Assembly: GCA_000621985.1 (NCBI GenBank) | Contig: JHWW01000010.1 | Span: 1-64,000 of the forward strand | DNA from: Lachnospiraceae bacterium V9D3004 | Lineage (GTDB): Bacteria > Bacillota > Clostridia > Lachnospirales > Lachnospiraceae | DNA length: 64,000 nt | Reading direction: 5' to 3' | In this document: positions 24,808 through 33,423 of the stretch, piece after piece | Position numbering within the stretch: the stretch's first letter is position 1 | Layout: every line of letters starts with the position of its first letter | The notes under the pieces: generated by a model | The model's input: only the letters and a program-made list of their open reading frames with translations | Database searches by the model: none | Told to the model about the DNA's origin: nothing | Translations under genes and position numbers: made by a program

Positions 24808-26078
24808 CGGCTGATACGATACTTATCTATTCTTATTATTTTACAGGCGGCGCATTGTTTCTGCTCGCATTGCTTGGTCTGGCAGTTTCCGCAAAGCTCG
24901 CAATAATAGACAAACACAGCAGACGATTCTTTGTTTCATCTTTTTTTATTCTGGTACTCAGTATCATCGCCTACTTAACCGACCTGCTTGTCTTTTCAGA
25001 TCCGTACCTTGCCTCTATAGAAAAGATCGCTTCATTTTTTGAAACCCTTCTGCCCTTCCTTCTTATGCCAATACTAAGCGCTTATATATTACATTGTTGT
25101 GAAGAAAAACTACGAAACAGTGTCTTATTCAATACAGAGCTGGTTTTGTGGTTCATGTTGTTTGCCCTGTTATGTGTCTCACAGTTCACGAAGGATATCT
25201 ACTACATTACCCCGGATAATCAGTTTGTCCGCGGCAGGTGGTATCCTCTCCTGATATTTCCTATGCTGGCATTAATGTTAGTTAATCTGGCAGGCGTGAT
25301 CCGCAGAAGAAAAAAACTCACAAAAAAATATTTTATAGCTTTTCTTCTCTATCTGATCCCACCTATGATCGCCATGATAATACAGGCATTTGCCACGGTA
25401 TTTCTGCTGATAGTAATTGCCGTGTCCATCAGCGCATTTTCTATGTTCTGGATAATTATAACAGACCAGCACGAACAGTATATACGTCAGCAGAAAGAGA
25501 TCGCTGACCAGCGTACCAGAATAACCATGCTTCAGATGCGTCCCCACTTCATATACAACACGATGATGAGCATCTACTATCTCTGCGAGCAGAATCCAAG
25601 GAAAGGTCAGCAGGTTATAATGGATTTCATAACCTATCTTCGAAAAAACTTCAATGCCATCGCTAGTAATACCACCATTCCGTTTTTGGAGGAATTAGAA
25701 CACACACGGGCGTATCTTGCTGTTGAACAGGCACAGTTTGATGATATCCTTTTCGTTGAATACGATACACCACAAGTACAGTTTCGAATACCTCCGCTTA
25801 CACTGCAGCCCATCGTTGAGAATTCCGTTAAACACGGAATGGATCCGGACTTTGCCGAACCGCTGCGCATCTTTATTAAGACTGAAATAACCAAATCAGA
25901 AAATAAGATAACTGTAAGTGATAACGGTCCCGGCTTTAAAATGACAGGAAAGCCGGAAGCGCATATGGCTCTGGATAATATACGCTTCCGCCTGGAGTCG
26001 ATCGGCGGGCAGCTGACGATAGATTCCGGAAATAACGGCACTAAGGTTGTCATCACGGTTCCAAAGAATGTGCGTTAA
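24804..26078 (+). CDS. LytS/YehU-type sensor histidine kinase
   Basis: 424 residues. The first 230 contain about six or seven membrane helices with little exterior sequence. The cytoplasmic part starts with a short coiled coil (QYIRQQKEIADQRTRI), then the His_kinase (PF06580) box LQMRPHFIYNT with the phospho-acceptor His near residue 247. The ATPase domain shows LTLQPIVENSVKHG (N box) and VSDNGPGFK (G1 box). It overlaps the XRE-REC gene by 4 nt, so it is the likely phosphodonor for that regulator. The signal is unknown; kinases with such membrane bundles often sense envelope state or small peptides. The gene is intact and ends in KNVR. Confidence 0.9.
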   Translation: MTADTILIYSYYFTGGALFLLALLGLAVSAKLAIIDKHSRRFFVSSFFILVLSIIAYLTDLLVFSDPYLASIEKIASFFETLLPFLLMPILSAYILHCCEEKLRNSVLFNTELVLWFMLFALLCVSQFTKDIYYITPDNQFVRGRWYPLLIFPMLALMLVNLAGVIRRRKKLTKKYFIAFLLYLIPPMIAMIIQAFATVFLLIVIAVSISAFSMFWIIITDQHEQYIRQQKEIADQRTRITMLQMRPHFIYNTMMSIYYLCEQNPRKGQQVIMDFITYLRKNFNAIASNTTIPFLEELEHTRAYLAVEQAQFDDILFVEYDTPQVQFRIPPLTLQPIVENSVKHGMDPDFAEPLRIFIKTEITKSENKITVSDNGPGFKMTGKPEAHMALDNIRFRLESIGGQLTIDSGNNGTKVVITVPKNVR

Positions 26079-26105
26079 TAACCCCTATCCAAGCTGCTTT
26101 CCACC

Positions 26106-26133
26106 TGTAAGGGATAGTTCCATATCCCTTACA
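26106..26133 (+). terminator. Hairpin after the histidine kinase gene
   Basis: TGTAAGGGATA and TATCCCTTACA form an 11-bp perfect stem with a 6-nt loop, 27 nt past the stop codon. There is no T-run, so termination strength is uncertain. A smaller GGGATA/TATCCC hairpin follows near 26202. The rest of 26134-26309 shows no gene. Confidence 0.5.
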
Positions 26134-26309
26134 GATTGGATTGCAGTGTTTATGTGGGTTGAGAGAATTTGATGTAAGATTATTTTAACAAAAAGAGACC
26201 GGGATATCTTATTATCCCAGCCTGATAATGTATAATTTCGAATTTCATTTCTATTAGAATATAGAGATAATCTCTTCTTTCATCCAATACTATGATAAAC
26301 ATGAACGTA

Positions 26310-26702
26310 TTATACCTTAATCTTCTCCGAATCCTGCTTCACAAAACAAAACGCTTTTGGTGGTTTCTTTTCCCACAGCTTTGTTATATCCAACTTATGT
26401 CTTTTTAATGTTCTACGAAATTCTATAGGTTTCATCCTATTAACTGCACTCTTAAATGATCCTTCACTCATGCTTTTCGTAAGTTCCTGTGCTTTAATAA
26501 CATCTGTCGAATTCACTATCTCATCTTCAAAATTTAGGACCTGTACAATCGTCAGAAGTTCAACATTTTCACATTGTTTTTTCAGTAGTTCAAACTTCTT
26601 TACCTTTCCCGGCATCAATAATGATGGTTTTTCCTTAAGTGCCTTTATAAGTTTTTCCTCACATTCACCTTCAGTGAGATACACACATTTTCTATTATTC
26701 AT
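26310..26702 (-). CDS. Small TOPRIM-like partner of an AAA ATPase
   Basis: 130 residues, mostly Lys/Glu-rich. The start CVYLTEGECEEKLIKAL resembles the first strand and glutamate of a TOPRIM fold (EGxxE). The later VQVLNFEDEIVNSTDV and KRHKLDITKLWEKKPP look like the rest of the small nuclease-like partners encoded beside AAA ATPases. The middle strand that should carry the DxD metal site is not apparent: sequence passes from KKFELLKKQCEN straight to VELLTIVQVLNFEDE. Either the family is short or an internal in-frame deletion removed the catalytic acids. It overlaps the ATPase gene by 4 nt (ATGA), so the two are translated together. Family assignment is moderate. Confidence 0.55.
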   Translation of the reverse strand: MNNRKCVYLTEGECEEKLIKALKEKPSLLMPGKVKKFELLKKQCENVELLTIVQVLNFEDEIVNSTDVIKAQELTKSMSEGSFKSAVNRMKPIEFRRTLKRHKLDITKLWEKKPPKAFCFVKQDSEKIKV

Positions 26703-27790
26703 AATTCATCCACCTCCAAATCATCAAGAAGCGAATCATCCGGAAGTGAACCAAATACATCATTATCCATAGCACACTTTACAGAGTCTGTATTTCTCTT
26801 GAGATGATCCGAGGCAAATGTTACTGTTACCTTATAATCTCCGTTATCAATCTCTTTTTTCATAAATGCAAATGTATGCTTAGGCAGATTCATGTTAAGC
26901 ATATCGGTATTATGAGTTGTAAATATCAACTGCTCATTATTACCCAGTCTCTCAACCATTAAGCCAAATATACGTTTCTCTATATCGCTCTGAATGAATG
27001 AAAAATGCTCATCACAATAATAAAAACAGTTGTCCTGAGAAATCATGGAAGCAAGAAATACAGCAACATCAATACCTTCAACTGTTCCGCTTGATAATAA
27101 TTCCCTGTTAAGGAGTTTTCCTTCCTGAATAATTATTTCCTTACCCCGTCTTCTGATAACAAATGAATCTTTGAGTTCTTTTGCTACTGATACATCTGTC
27201 AGAGTCGGATCAAGAGTACCAATTACTGCTTTCAAAGTCTTTAACAGAACAGACTTTTTAACATCTGTAAGTCTGAGGGAACTCTCAATCTCGGGATATG
27301 CAAAACGATAATCTAATGTTCCCACCATTTTCTTAAGCGTCTTAAAGTTCTGAACAACATCTTCTGTATGATCCTGCAGTTTATCAACCACCATTTCATA
27401 TGAATCCATCTCACCTATAGCCGCTGAATAATATCTGATACATACATTATCTCCATCCACAACTCCACAGAAACGTTGAAGTACATTCCCTTCATTTACA
27501 AAGTCAACCTGGAATTCAGCAGGGTATTTCCCAGAATAAAATTCACGTAAATGAGCCTCATTAGCTTCTTTAATCGAACTAAATATCTTAAGCAAAATCC
27601 GACCAAGACTTGTTTTCCCTACCGCATTAGTTCCCATAAGGACAACAGCCTTTTTATAACGAAAGCGACTTCTCCCTTCCAGAGCTTCGCTACCTAACAA
27701 TGATACAGACAACTTTCTGGGATATGAGAAGTTCATGTGGAAATCATCAAATCCATATACATGTTTAAGTTTAATATCCATAATAATCAT
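26699..27790 (-). CDS. AAA-family ATPase (AAA_15/OLD-like)
   Basis: About 363 residues. Walker A is GTNAVGKTS near residue 48, after an N-terminal MDIKLKHVYGFDDFHMNF typical of RecF/OLD-like ATPases. Walker B is FYYCDEHFSFI and the following H-loop region is LIFTTHNTDML. Such solitary ATPases with a small nuclease-like partner occur in phage-defence and toxin systems (established for OLD/Gabija/PARIS-type pairs), but I cannot assign this to a named one. I start at 27790 because GAGGCGG lies 8 nt upstream; an earlier ATG at 27814 has no such site. The start overlaps the stop of the chimeric pseudogene upstream, so expression may depend on read-through from it. Confidence 0.8.
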   Translation of the reverse strand: MIIMDIKLKHVYGFDDFHMNFSYPRKLSVSLLGSEALEGRSRFRYKKAVVLMGTNAVGKTSLGRILLKIFSSIKEANEAHLREFYSGKYPAEFQVDFVNEGNVLQRFCGVVDGDNVCIRYYSAAIGEMDSYEMVVDKLQDHTEDVVQNFKTLKKMVGTLDYRFAYPEIESSLRLTDVKKSVLLKTLKAVIGTLDPTLTDVSVAKELKDSFVIRRRGKEIIIQEGKLLNRELLSSGTVEGIDVAVFLASMISQDNCFYYCDEHFSFIQSDIEKRIFGLMVERLGNNEQLIFTTHNTDMLNMNLPKHTFAFMKKEIDNGDYKVTVTFASDHLKRNTDSVKCAMDNDVFGSLPDDSLLDDLEVDEL

Positions 27791-28984
27791 ATTATCCGCC
27801 TCGCAAATTCGCATAATACGATTTTATGATAACGAATATAATAGATAAAGTCAAGTAACAATTCCTCACATCCACACACCTGCCTGCCCTCATGGTCGCA
27901 GTCATAATCCACCTTATATTTCCCCGGCAGGACAAGTTCCGATATTGGCACAAACTCATACCCCTGCCCCTGCAGGGTCGTTATCATTGTTTCAAGTGCC
28001 GCCGGCGTATACTTGGCGCCGTTGTGGCAGAGGATAATGGAGCCTGAACCCAGATGCTTGTGATTGCAGACCGTATTGATTATTGAGTCGGTGCCGTAAT
28101 CTTTCCAGTCTAAGCTGTCAAGTTTGGATATGTTCTTTAATCCTTCATTTGTAAAGTAGTGATAACTCGGAGCATGTTTACCCAGGTGATTGCTCGGAGT
28201 TTCAAAAACACTGTCAATGAAAACAGTGAAATAATTATTGGTAGGATCCCATCCTGTAGGATAAAAATTATAATTTGAAAATAAACATCTGGTAATATTG
28301 ATCATGTCACAACTTCTTGTATTGCCATAATAATCTTCATATGAGATATTCTTCTTATAACCCCCTACCAACTTACCGAAATTACTTCCTCCTTCAGCAT
28401 CCGGAGTCTCACTGTTATTATAACAATAGTCAACGATCTGCCATCCGTCCATATATCCGACAAGAGCTCCGACATAATCGTTACCCTTGATATATGCCAG
28501 GTTATAACACTGACTGACTTTTGCATCTCCCCATTTACATTCAACATTCATTCTGTCAACAGGAGTTATAGAGCCTCTTGCTCCGTTAAGCATTCCAACA
28601 ATTATTCCCTGATTCTCTCCGGCTATACCGCCTACTTTTTCATTTCCTTCAACATCTGCACTTACGGTAAGATTCTTCACGGAACCGTTAAGACCTATAA
28701 ATCCGAAAAGTCCCTGATAATTCTTATCGGAATTCTTAATGGAAAGCCCTGTTATCTTATGACCTTTTCCGTCAAATGTTGTCGCTCATTACGATATCAT
28801 GAATCTTTACAAGCTGTGTGGCAGTTTTGATCACATACGGATCGTCAGCGTTTCCGCTTCCCGTCCATTCTCCCGCTGCCTGTGCAACATCTGTACCCGG
28901 AATAAATGCACTGTCTGTCACAATTCCTGTAAGTATCATACATAATGATGCTAAAATTAATAGTGACATTATTTTCACTTTCAT
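27787..28984 (-). pseudogene. Chimeric remnant: GLUG surface protein joined to polysaccharide deacetylase end
   Basis: The 5' part encodes a signal peptide (MKVKIMSLLILASLCMIL) and AGEWTGSGNADDPYVIKTA, a standard GLUG-protein opening. The frame breaks after IHDIVMSDNI and resumes at TTFDGKGHKITGLSI, so the 'DIDL...TPIG' segment is deleted and the frame shifted. GLUG repeats follow (NEKVGGIAGENQGII, NDYVGALVGYMDG). Then, at about LDSLDWKDYGTDSI, the sequence becomes the C-terminus of a NodB/PdaA-type deacetylase (GSIILCHNGAKYTPAALET, YEFVPISELVL). The catalytic half of the deacetylase is missing. The join is therefore between two unrelated genes. The last frame ends where the AAA ATPase begins. 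Confidence 0.75.
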
Positions 28985-29057
28985 ACCCAGATCTCCCTTA
29001 TATACACCCTGATCATCCTATATATAACATGTCATAAATTGCGTGTCATAAAACCTT

Positions 29058-29690
29058 TCAGGATTCCTGTTTTACTCCGGCTATATCAATACTACCGTAC
29101 AGTTCAAGGCAGGCATTAACCGCCTGTGTAACAGCCTCTGTAGTAACAGTTGCCCCCGAAAGCGCATCAATCCCGTTTTCGTTTTCTTGCCCCTCTTTGT
29201 TGATAACAACTTCATCCGATAACCCTTCGAATTGTTTCTTGAATTCCGGTTCCGTACATTCTGCTCCGAGTCCGGCAGTCTCGTTCATGGACACGATATC
29301 TATCCCTGCGATCTTTCCTTCCAAGGTTATTCCGACAGATACCGTCACCTCTCCGCTGTACCCTTTCGAACCGGCGATAAATGCATAGCCTGCGACATTT
29401 CCATTGCTGTCTTTCATGACTGCAGCGTCGGTTATTTCAGTGTCTTTACCACTTGTATATTTTTTAACCATATCGTTTAGTTCGCTGTCTTCGTACGGTG
29501 TCAATTCATTATTACCGAATGCTTTTTTGTATGCTTCTTCTCTTGCAGCTTTCGCTCCCTCACCAATAGAGGATCCGGTCATATTGAATACCATCACAAG
29601 GATCAGTCCGATCACTGCCATTATTCCAAGTAAGATCAGTCCGTCCCTAAGAAAACTGTCTCCTTTTCTCTTGATCCTGTATCTTGCCAT
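29058..29690 (-). CDS. RnfG-like FMN-binding protein
   Basis: 210 residues. One N-terminal membrane helix (about 16-36) anchors an outer domain with the FMN-binding fold. The motif DALSGATVTT near residue 177 carries the threonine that becomes covalently linked to FMN in RnfG/NqrC-type subunits. VSMNETAGLGAEC is the other conserved piece. No other Rnf genes are nearby, so this is a stand-alone flavoprotein, probably moving electrons outside the membrane. GGAGAG precedes the ATG. It lies 80 nt after the ABC transporter on the same strand and may share its transcript. Its electron donor and acceptor are not shown by the sequence. Confidence 0.88.
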   Translation of the reverse strand: MARYRIKRKGDSFLRDGLILLGIMAVIGLILVMVFNMTGSSIGEGAKAAREEAYKKAFGNNELTPYEDSELNDMVKKYTSGKDTEITDAAVMKDSNGNVAGYAFIAGSKGYSGEVTVSVGITLEGKIAGIDIVSMNETAGLGAECTEPEFKKQFEGLSDEVVINKEGQENENGIDALSGATVTTEAVTQAVNACLELYGSIDIAGVKQES

Positions 29691-29770
29691 GTCGAATCTC
29701 TCCTATCCGGTACATTGTATATATATCATCTGACACATTAGCTGCCTGATCGTGCATATGCTGTTCTTCC

Positions 29771-31501
29771 TTATCTGCTCCATTTATACAGCTGTGCATA
29801 CGCTCCGTTTTTTTCCATCAGCTCGTTGTGAGTTCCGCTTTCTTCGATCCCGTTTTCAGTGAGCACGATTATCCTCTCTGCATTCCTTATCGTTGACAAT
29901 CTGTGTGCGATAACAAGCGTCGTCCTGTTATGAGCCAACCTCTCGAGCGATTCCTTAACTATACTCTCACTCTCATTATCAAGAGCGCTTGTGGCCTCAT
30001 CAAATATCAATATTGACGGATTCTTAAGGAATACTCTTGCGATAGATATTCTCTGCTTCTGTCCTCCCGAAAGCTTGATACCACGCTGTCCTATATCCGT
30101 ATCATATCCGTTCGGAAGTTCTGATATGAATTCGTGCGCATTGGCAAGTTTTGCAGCCTCAATAACTTCTTCTTTTGTGGCGCCCGGTCTGCCGTACAGG
30201 ATATTGTCATAGACTGTTCCCGCAAACAGATATACATCCTGCTGCACGATTCCGATATTATTCCTCAGACTCTTCAAAGTCACATCTCTTATATCCTTAC
30301 CGTCGATCGTTATACTTCCCTTTGTAACTTCATAGAATCTCGGTATCAGACTGCACAATGTCGTCTTTCCTCCGCCCGAAGAACCTACGATCGCAATATA
30401 AGAACCGGCAGGCACATTAAGATCGATATGCTTGAGTACCCTGTGGGCTGTATCATTATATTTGAAGGACACATCATTGAATACGATATCTCCTTTTACA
30501 TCAGTAAGCTCTACCGCTTCGGGACTGTCCTCAATATCCGGTTCGATCTCAAGGATCTCAATGAATCTTTCAAAACCGGAATAACCGTTCTGAAACTGCT
30601 CAGTAAAATCTATCAGTGTTCTTATAGGATCGGTGAATACATTTATATACAATAAAAATGCGATGAAATCAGCAACATTCACCATTCCTTTTGCCATCAG
30701 GATCCCGCCGGTCATTATTACGACCACATTGATCATCATTGTGAATGCAGTCATTCCCGAATGAAAGAATCCCATATAAAAATAACTGTTCTTTTTTGCT
30801 CTTAAGAATCCGTCATTTCCTTCCTTAAACTTCTCATTCTCAATCTGTTCGTTGGCAAATGATTTGACGACTCTTATTCCCGACAGATTATCTTCTATCT
30901 GCGTGTTGATCTCTGCGATCTTGATCCTGTTCTGCCTGAATGCCTTCTTCATTCTTTTGTTAAGAAAATATGCATATATAAACATAGGCGGAACAAGTAA
31001 AAAAGCGGCAAGAGTAAGATATCCGCTTATACTTGAAAGTATCACAAAAGCACCGATTATCTTTATCAGTGATATCGCAACATTCTCCGGTCCGTGATGC
31101 AAAAGCTCGGTAATATCGAACAGATCACTTGTGATCCTGCTCATAAGCTGTCCGATCTTCTGATCATCAAAAAATGAAAACGAAAGCTTCTGATAATGCG
31201 CAAAAATCTCTGCTCTCATATCATATTCCATCTTCGCTCCCATAACATGTCCGATATTGGATATAAAATAATTGGAAATGAACTGTACTAAAACAAGAGC
31301 AATAAGAATTATTCCGATCACGGTGATATTTCTTACTGCCGTATCCGGATCCATATCGGCAATTCCCGAAGTTATATATCTTACAGTAAGCGGTATGATA
31401 AGTGCTATTATCGATGCAAGAAATGCAAAGAACATATCCAGTACAAATATCCCAATATACGGTTTATAATATCCGGCCATTCTCTTAAGATTTTTCTTCA
31501 T
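29771..31501 (-). CDS. ABC exporter, fused membrane and ATPase domains
   Basis: 576 residues in the MsbA/LmrA half-transporter layout. Six membrane helices fill residues about 15-300. The ATPase domain has Walker A GSSGGGKTT near 372, signature LSGGQKQRISIARV near 478, Walker B ILIFDEATSALD and the switch His in LVIAHRLST. All catalytic residues are present. It probably works as a homodimer, since no partner half-transporter gene is near. Substrates cannot be inferred. The start lies 2 nt after the stop of the GGDEF/EAL gene, so it is translationally coupled to it, which is an unusual partner for an exporter. Confidence 0.93.
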   Translation of the reverse strand: MKKNLKRMAGYYKPYIGIFVLDMFFAFLASIIALIIPLTVRYITSGIADMDPDTAVRNITVIGIILIALVLVQFISNYFISNIGHVMGAKMEYDMRAEIFAHYQKLSFSFFDDQKIGQLMSRITSDLFDITELLHHGPENVAISLIKIIGAFVILSSISGYLTLAAFLLVPPMFIYAYFLNKRMKKAFRQNRIKIAEINTQIEDNLSGIRVVKSFANEQIENEKFKEGNDGFLRAKKNSYFYMGFFHSGMTAFTMMINVVVIMTGGILMAKGMVNVADFIAFLLYINVFTDPIRTLIDFTEQFQNGYSGFERFIEILEIEPDIEDSPEAVELTDVKGDIVFNDVSFKYNDTAHRVLKHIDLNVPAGSYIAIVGSSGGGKTTLCSLIPRFYEVTKGSITIDGKDIRDVTLKSLRNNIGIVQQDVYLFAGTVYDNILYGRPGATKEEVIEAAKLANAHEFISELPNGYDTDIGQRGIKLSGGQKQRISIARVFLKNPSILIFDEATSALDNESESIVKESLERLAHNRTTLVIAHRLSTIRNAERIIVLTENGIEESGTHNELMEKNGAYAQLYKWSR

Positions 31502-31503
31502 AA

Positions 31504-33267
31504 TTATCTCACTTTTTCAGGGTCAACTTTTTCCCATACAAGTCCTTTCTTACATGTTGCTTCTCTGCTTTCGTCCATAGGCTGCGGCTTACCGAAATAA
31601 TAACCCTGTGCGCATTCGCAATTAACTTCTTTTAAGAAATTAAAATGCTTTTCTGTTTCCACGCCTTCCGTCAAAGGTTCTATTCCCATAGCTCTTGCGG
31701 CGCTTATGATATATGTTAATATATCTCCCGTTCTCGGAGTATTTTCCATACTTTTTAAGAATATAAGATCAAGCTTCAATACGTTAAATGTATATTCAGC
31801 AAGTATATTTAACGAAGAATAACCGCTTCCGAAATCATCGATCCATACATGATAACCGAGATCGTTGAATCTCTGGGTTGCAATTCGAAGCAGATCGGAA
31901 TTATCATTAAGCGCGCTCTCGGTGATCTCTATGTCTATCATATTGCACGGTACATCATATTCTTCTCTTGCATTTTCAAGTACTTCGAATATATCGCATA
32001 ATTCAAAATCAAGCCTCGACAGATTGATCGATACCGGAACGAGCGGCTCTCCTTTTTCTCTCAAAATACTGTAATCTTCACATACTTTTTTTATCATATA
32101 ACTGTCTATCTTATGTATCAGATGGAACTGTTCAAGCGTATCGATAAAATCAGCCGGAGACAAGAATCCAACCACAGGATCGATCCATCTTGTCAGTGCT
32201 TCATAACCGCATATCTCTCCGGTTTTTACACGGATAACAGGCTGATAATATACTTTTATATAATCATTCTCTATTGCTTCATCAATGTGATCGATAACGT
32301 ACTGCTGTTTACGAAGTTTCTCACGGATAAGCTCATCATATATACAGAAATTAATATCATGTCTGCCCTTCACACTGTTACAGGCAAGCCTTGCATGATC
32401 ACAGGCAAGACCTACTTCAGCGAATCTGTCATCAATAAAATATATTCCCGCTTTCAGTCGTACGCGTTTGTTACTGTCATCCATTCTGAGCACTTTCTGA
32501 ATAGACGAGTCAACCAGCGATATGATCTGCTCCTTATCTCTTGATGCGATACATACAACAAAATGATCATCGGAAAATCTTGCTACTATACCTTCGGAAA
32601 AATATTCTCTCAGAATGCCTGCAACCGCACACAGCAGTTCATCGCCGTTTCTGAATCCATATCGTTCATTGTATAATTTGAAATTGGTGATATCAAAATG
32701 TATAAATGCAACTTCCTGTCTTCTGTATTCTGGCGAGACCATCAAAGACTGCACGCGAAGATAGAAGATCGACATATTGAACAATCCCGTAAGGGAATCC
32801 GTCTCATTGCCCGTAGACAACACCTGTACCTCCGCAAAACTGTTCCTGCTTCTGTTAAGATATTCATCAAGATCAACATCAATTATAAATACATAAAAAT
32901 AACTCTTACCGTTCTGTCCGTGAAGAAGATGTCCGAAATCCTCAATATATCTTATATCACCCTGTTTTGTCTTAATACGATATCTGACATAGTCATGTCT
33001 CTTTTCTCCAAACATCGTCTGGGCATTGATCTCGTTCTCTATCTTCATAAAGTCTTCTTCATAGACCATCCCTTTAAAAGTATTCCCTGTATACTCTCTG
33101 AAATCTTCGATCGAATCACAACCATACAATCTTACTATATTATCATCTGCAAATAATATTGTTTCGTCACCGGATGCTTCATATATGAAAAATCCGCCCG
33201 GAAGCCCGGTTGGAATATGCAACTCATTCGCAGATGTTAATGCATTCTTATTCACTTCAGTAATCAT
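31504..33267 (-). CDS. PAS-GGDEF-EAL cyclic-di-GMP protein, probable phosphodiesterase
   Basis: 587 residues. An N-terminal PAS-like domain (about 15-135; FIYEASGDETILFAD, YIEDFGHLLHG) precedes a GGDEF domain (about 150-290). Its signature is FSDDHF instead of GGDEF, so cyclase activity is very unlikely. The EAL domain (about 310-575) keeps YEALTRW near 352, NLSRLDF, DIEITESAL, IDDFGSGYSSL, LKLDLIFLK and LTEGVETE, the metal- and substrate-binding set. It should degrade c-di-GMP, perhaps under PAS control. It heads an operon with the ABC exporter and FMN-binding gene. No membrane helices are evident, so it is cytosolic. Confidence 0.9.
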   Translation of the reverse strand: MITEVNKNALTSANELHIPTGLPGGFFIYEASGDETILFADDNIVRLYGCDSIEDFREYTGNTFKGMVYEEDFMKIENEINAQTMFGEKRHDYVRYRIKTKQGDIRYIEDFGHLLHGQNGKSYFYVFIIDVDLDEYLNRSRNSFAEVQVLSTGNETDSLTGLFNMSIFYLRVQSLMVSPEYRRQEVAFIHFDITNFKLYNERYGFRNGDELLCAVAGILREYFSEGIVARFSDDHFVVCIASRDKEQIISLVDSSIQKVLRMDDSNKRVRLKAGIYFIDDRFAEVGLACDHARLACNSVKGRHDINFCIYDELIREKLRKQQYVIDHIDEAIENDYIKVYYQPVIRVKTGEICGYEALTRWIDPVVGFLSPADFIDTLEQFHLIHKIDSYMIKKVCEDYSILREKGEPLVPVSINLSRLDFELCDIFEVLENAREEYDVPCNMIDIEITESALNDNSDLLRIATQRFNDLGYHVWIDDFGSGYSSLNILAEYTFNVLKLDLIFLKSMENTPRTGDILTYIISAARAMGIEPLTEGVETEKHFNFLKEVNCECAQGYYFGKPQPMDESREATCKKGLVWEKVDPEKVR

Positions 33268-33336
33268 AGCTCACCCGACCCCTTTCCTGTCTGACCATAT
33301 TCATTGCGTTGCTGCAGGCAGCAATACTTCAAACAA

Positions 33337-33365
33337 ATTATACTACAACATATTCCGTGCCGCAA
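33337..33365 (-). promoter_or_regulatory. Sigma-A promoter of the GGDEF/EAL-ABC-FMN operon
   Basis: Minus-strand TTGCGG (33365-33360) and TATAAT (33342-33337) are 17 nt apart. Transcription would start near 33330, with a leader of about 60 nt. The -35 box abuts the terminator of the preceding gene. Confidence 0.6.
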
Positions 33366-33400
33366 TAAAAATCCGCGGGGCAACGGGTTGCCTCCGCGGA
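33366..33400 (-). terminator. Rho-independent terminator of the Big_2 protein gene
   Basis: TCCGCGG-GGCAA pairs with TTGCC-CCGCGGA around a CGGG loop with one bulged base. On the minus strand it is followed by ATTTTTATT. It lies 23 nt past the stop codon at 33424. Confidence 0.8.
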
Positions 33401-33423
33401 CGGTTAGTGGGAAGAATAGTACG

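Noticed and set aside
29058-29690. Part of an Rnf complex
   Set aside because: Only an RnfG-like subunit is present; no rnfA, B, C, D or E adjoins.
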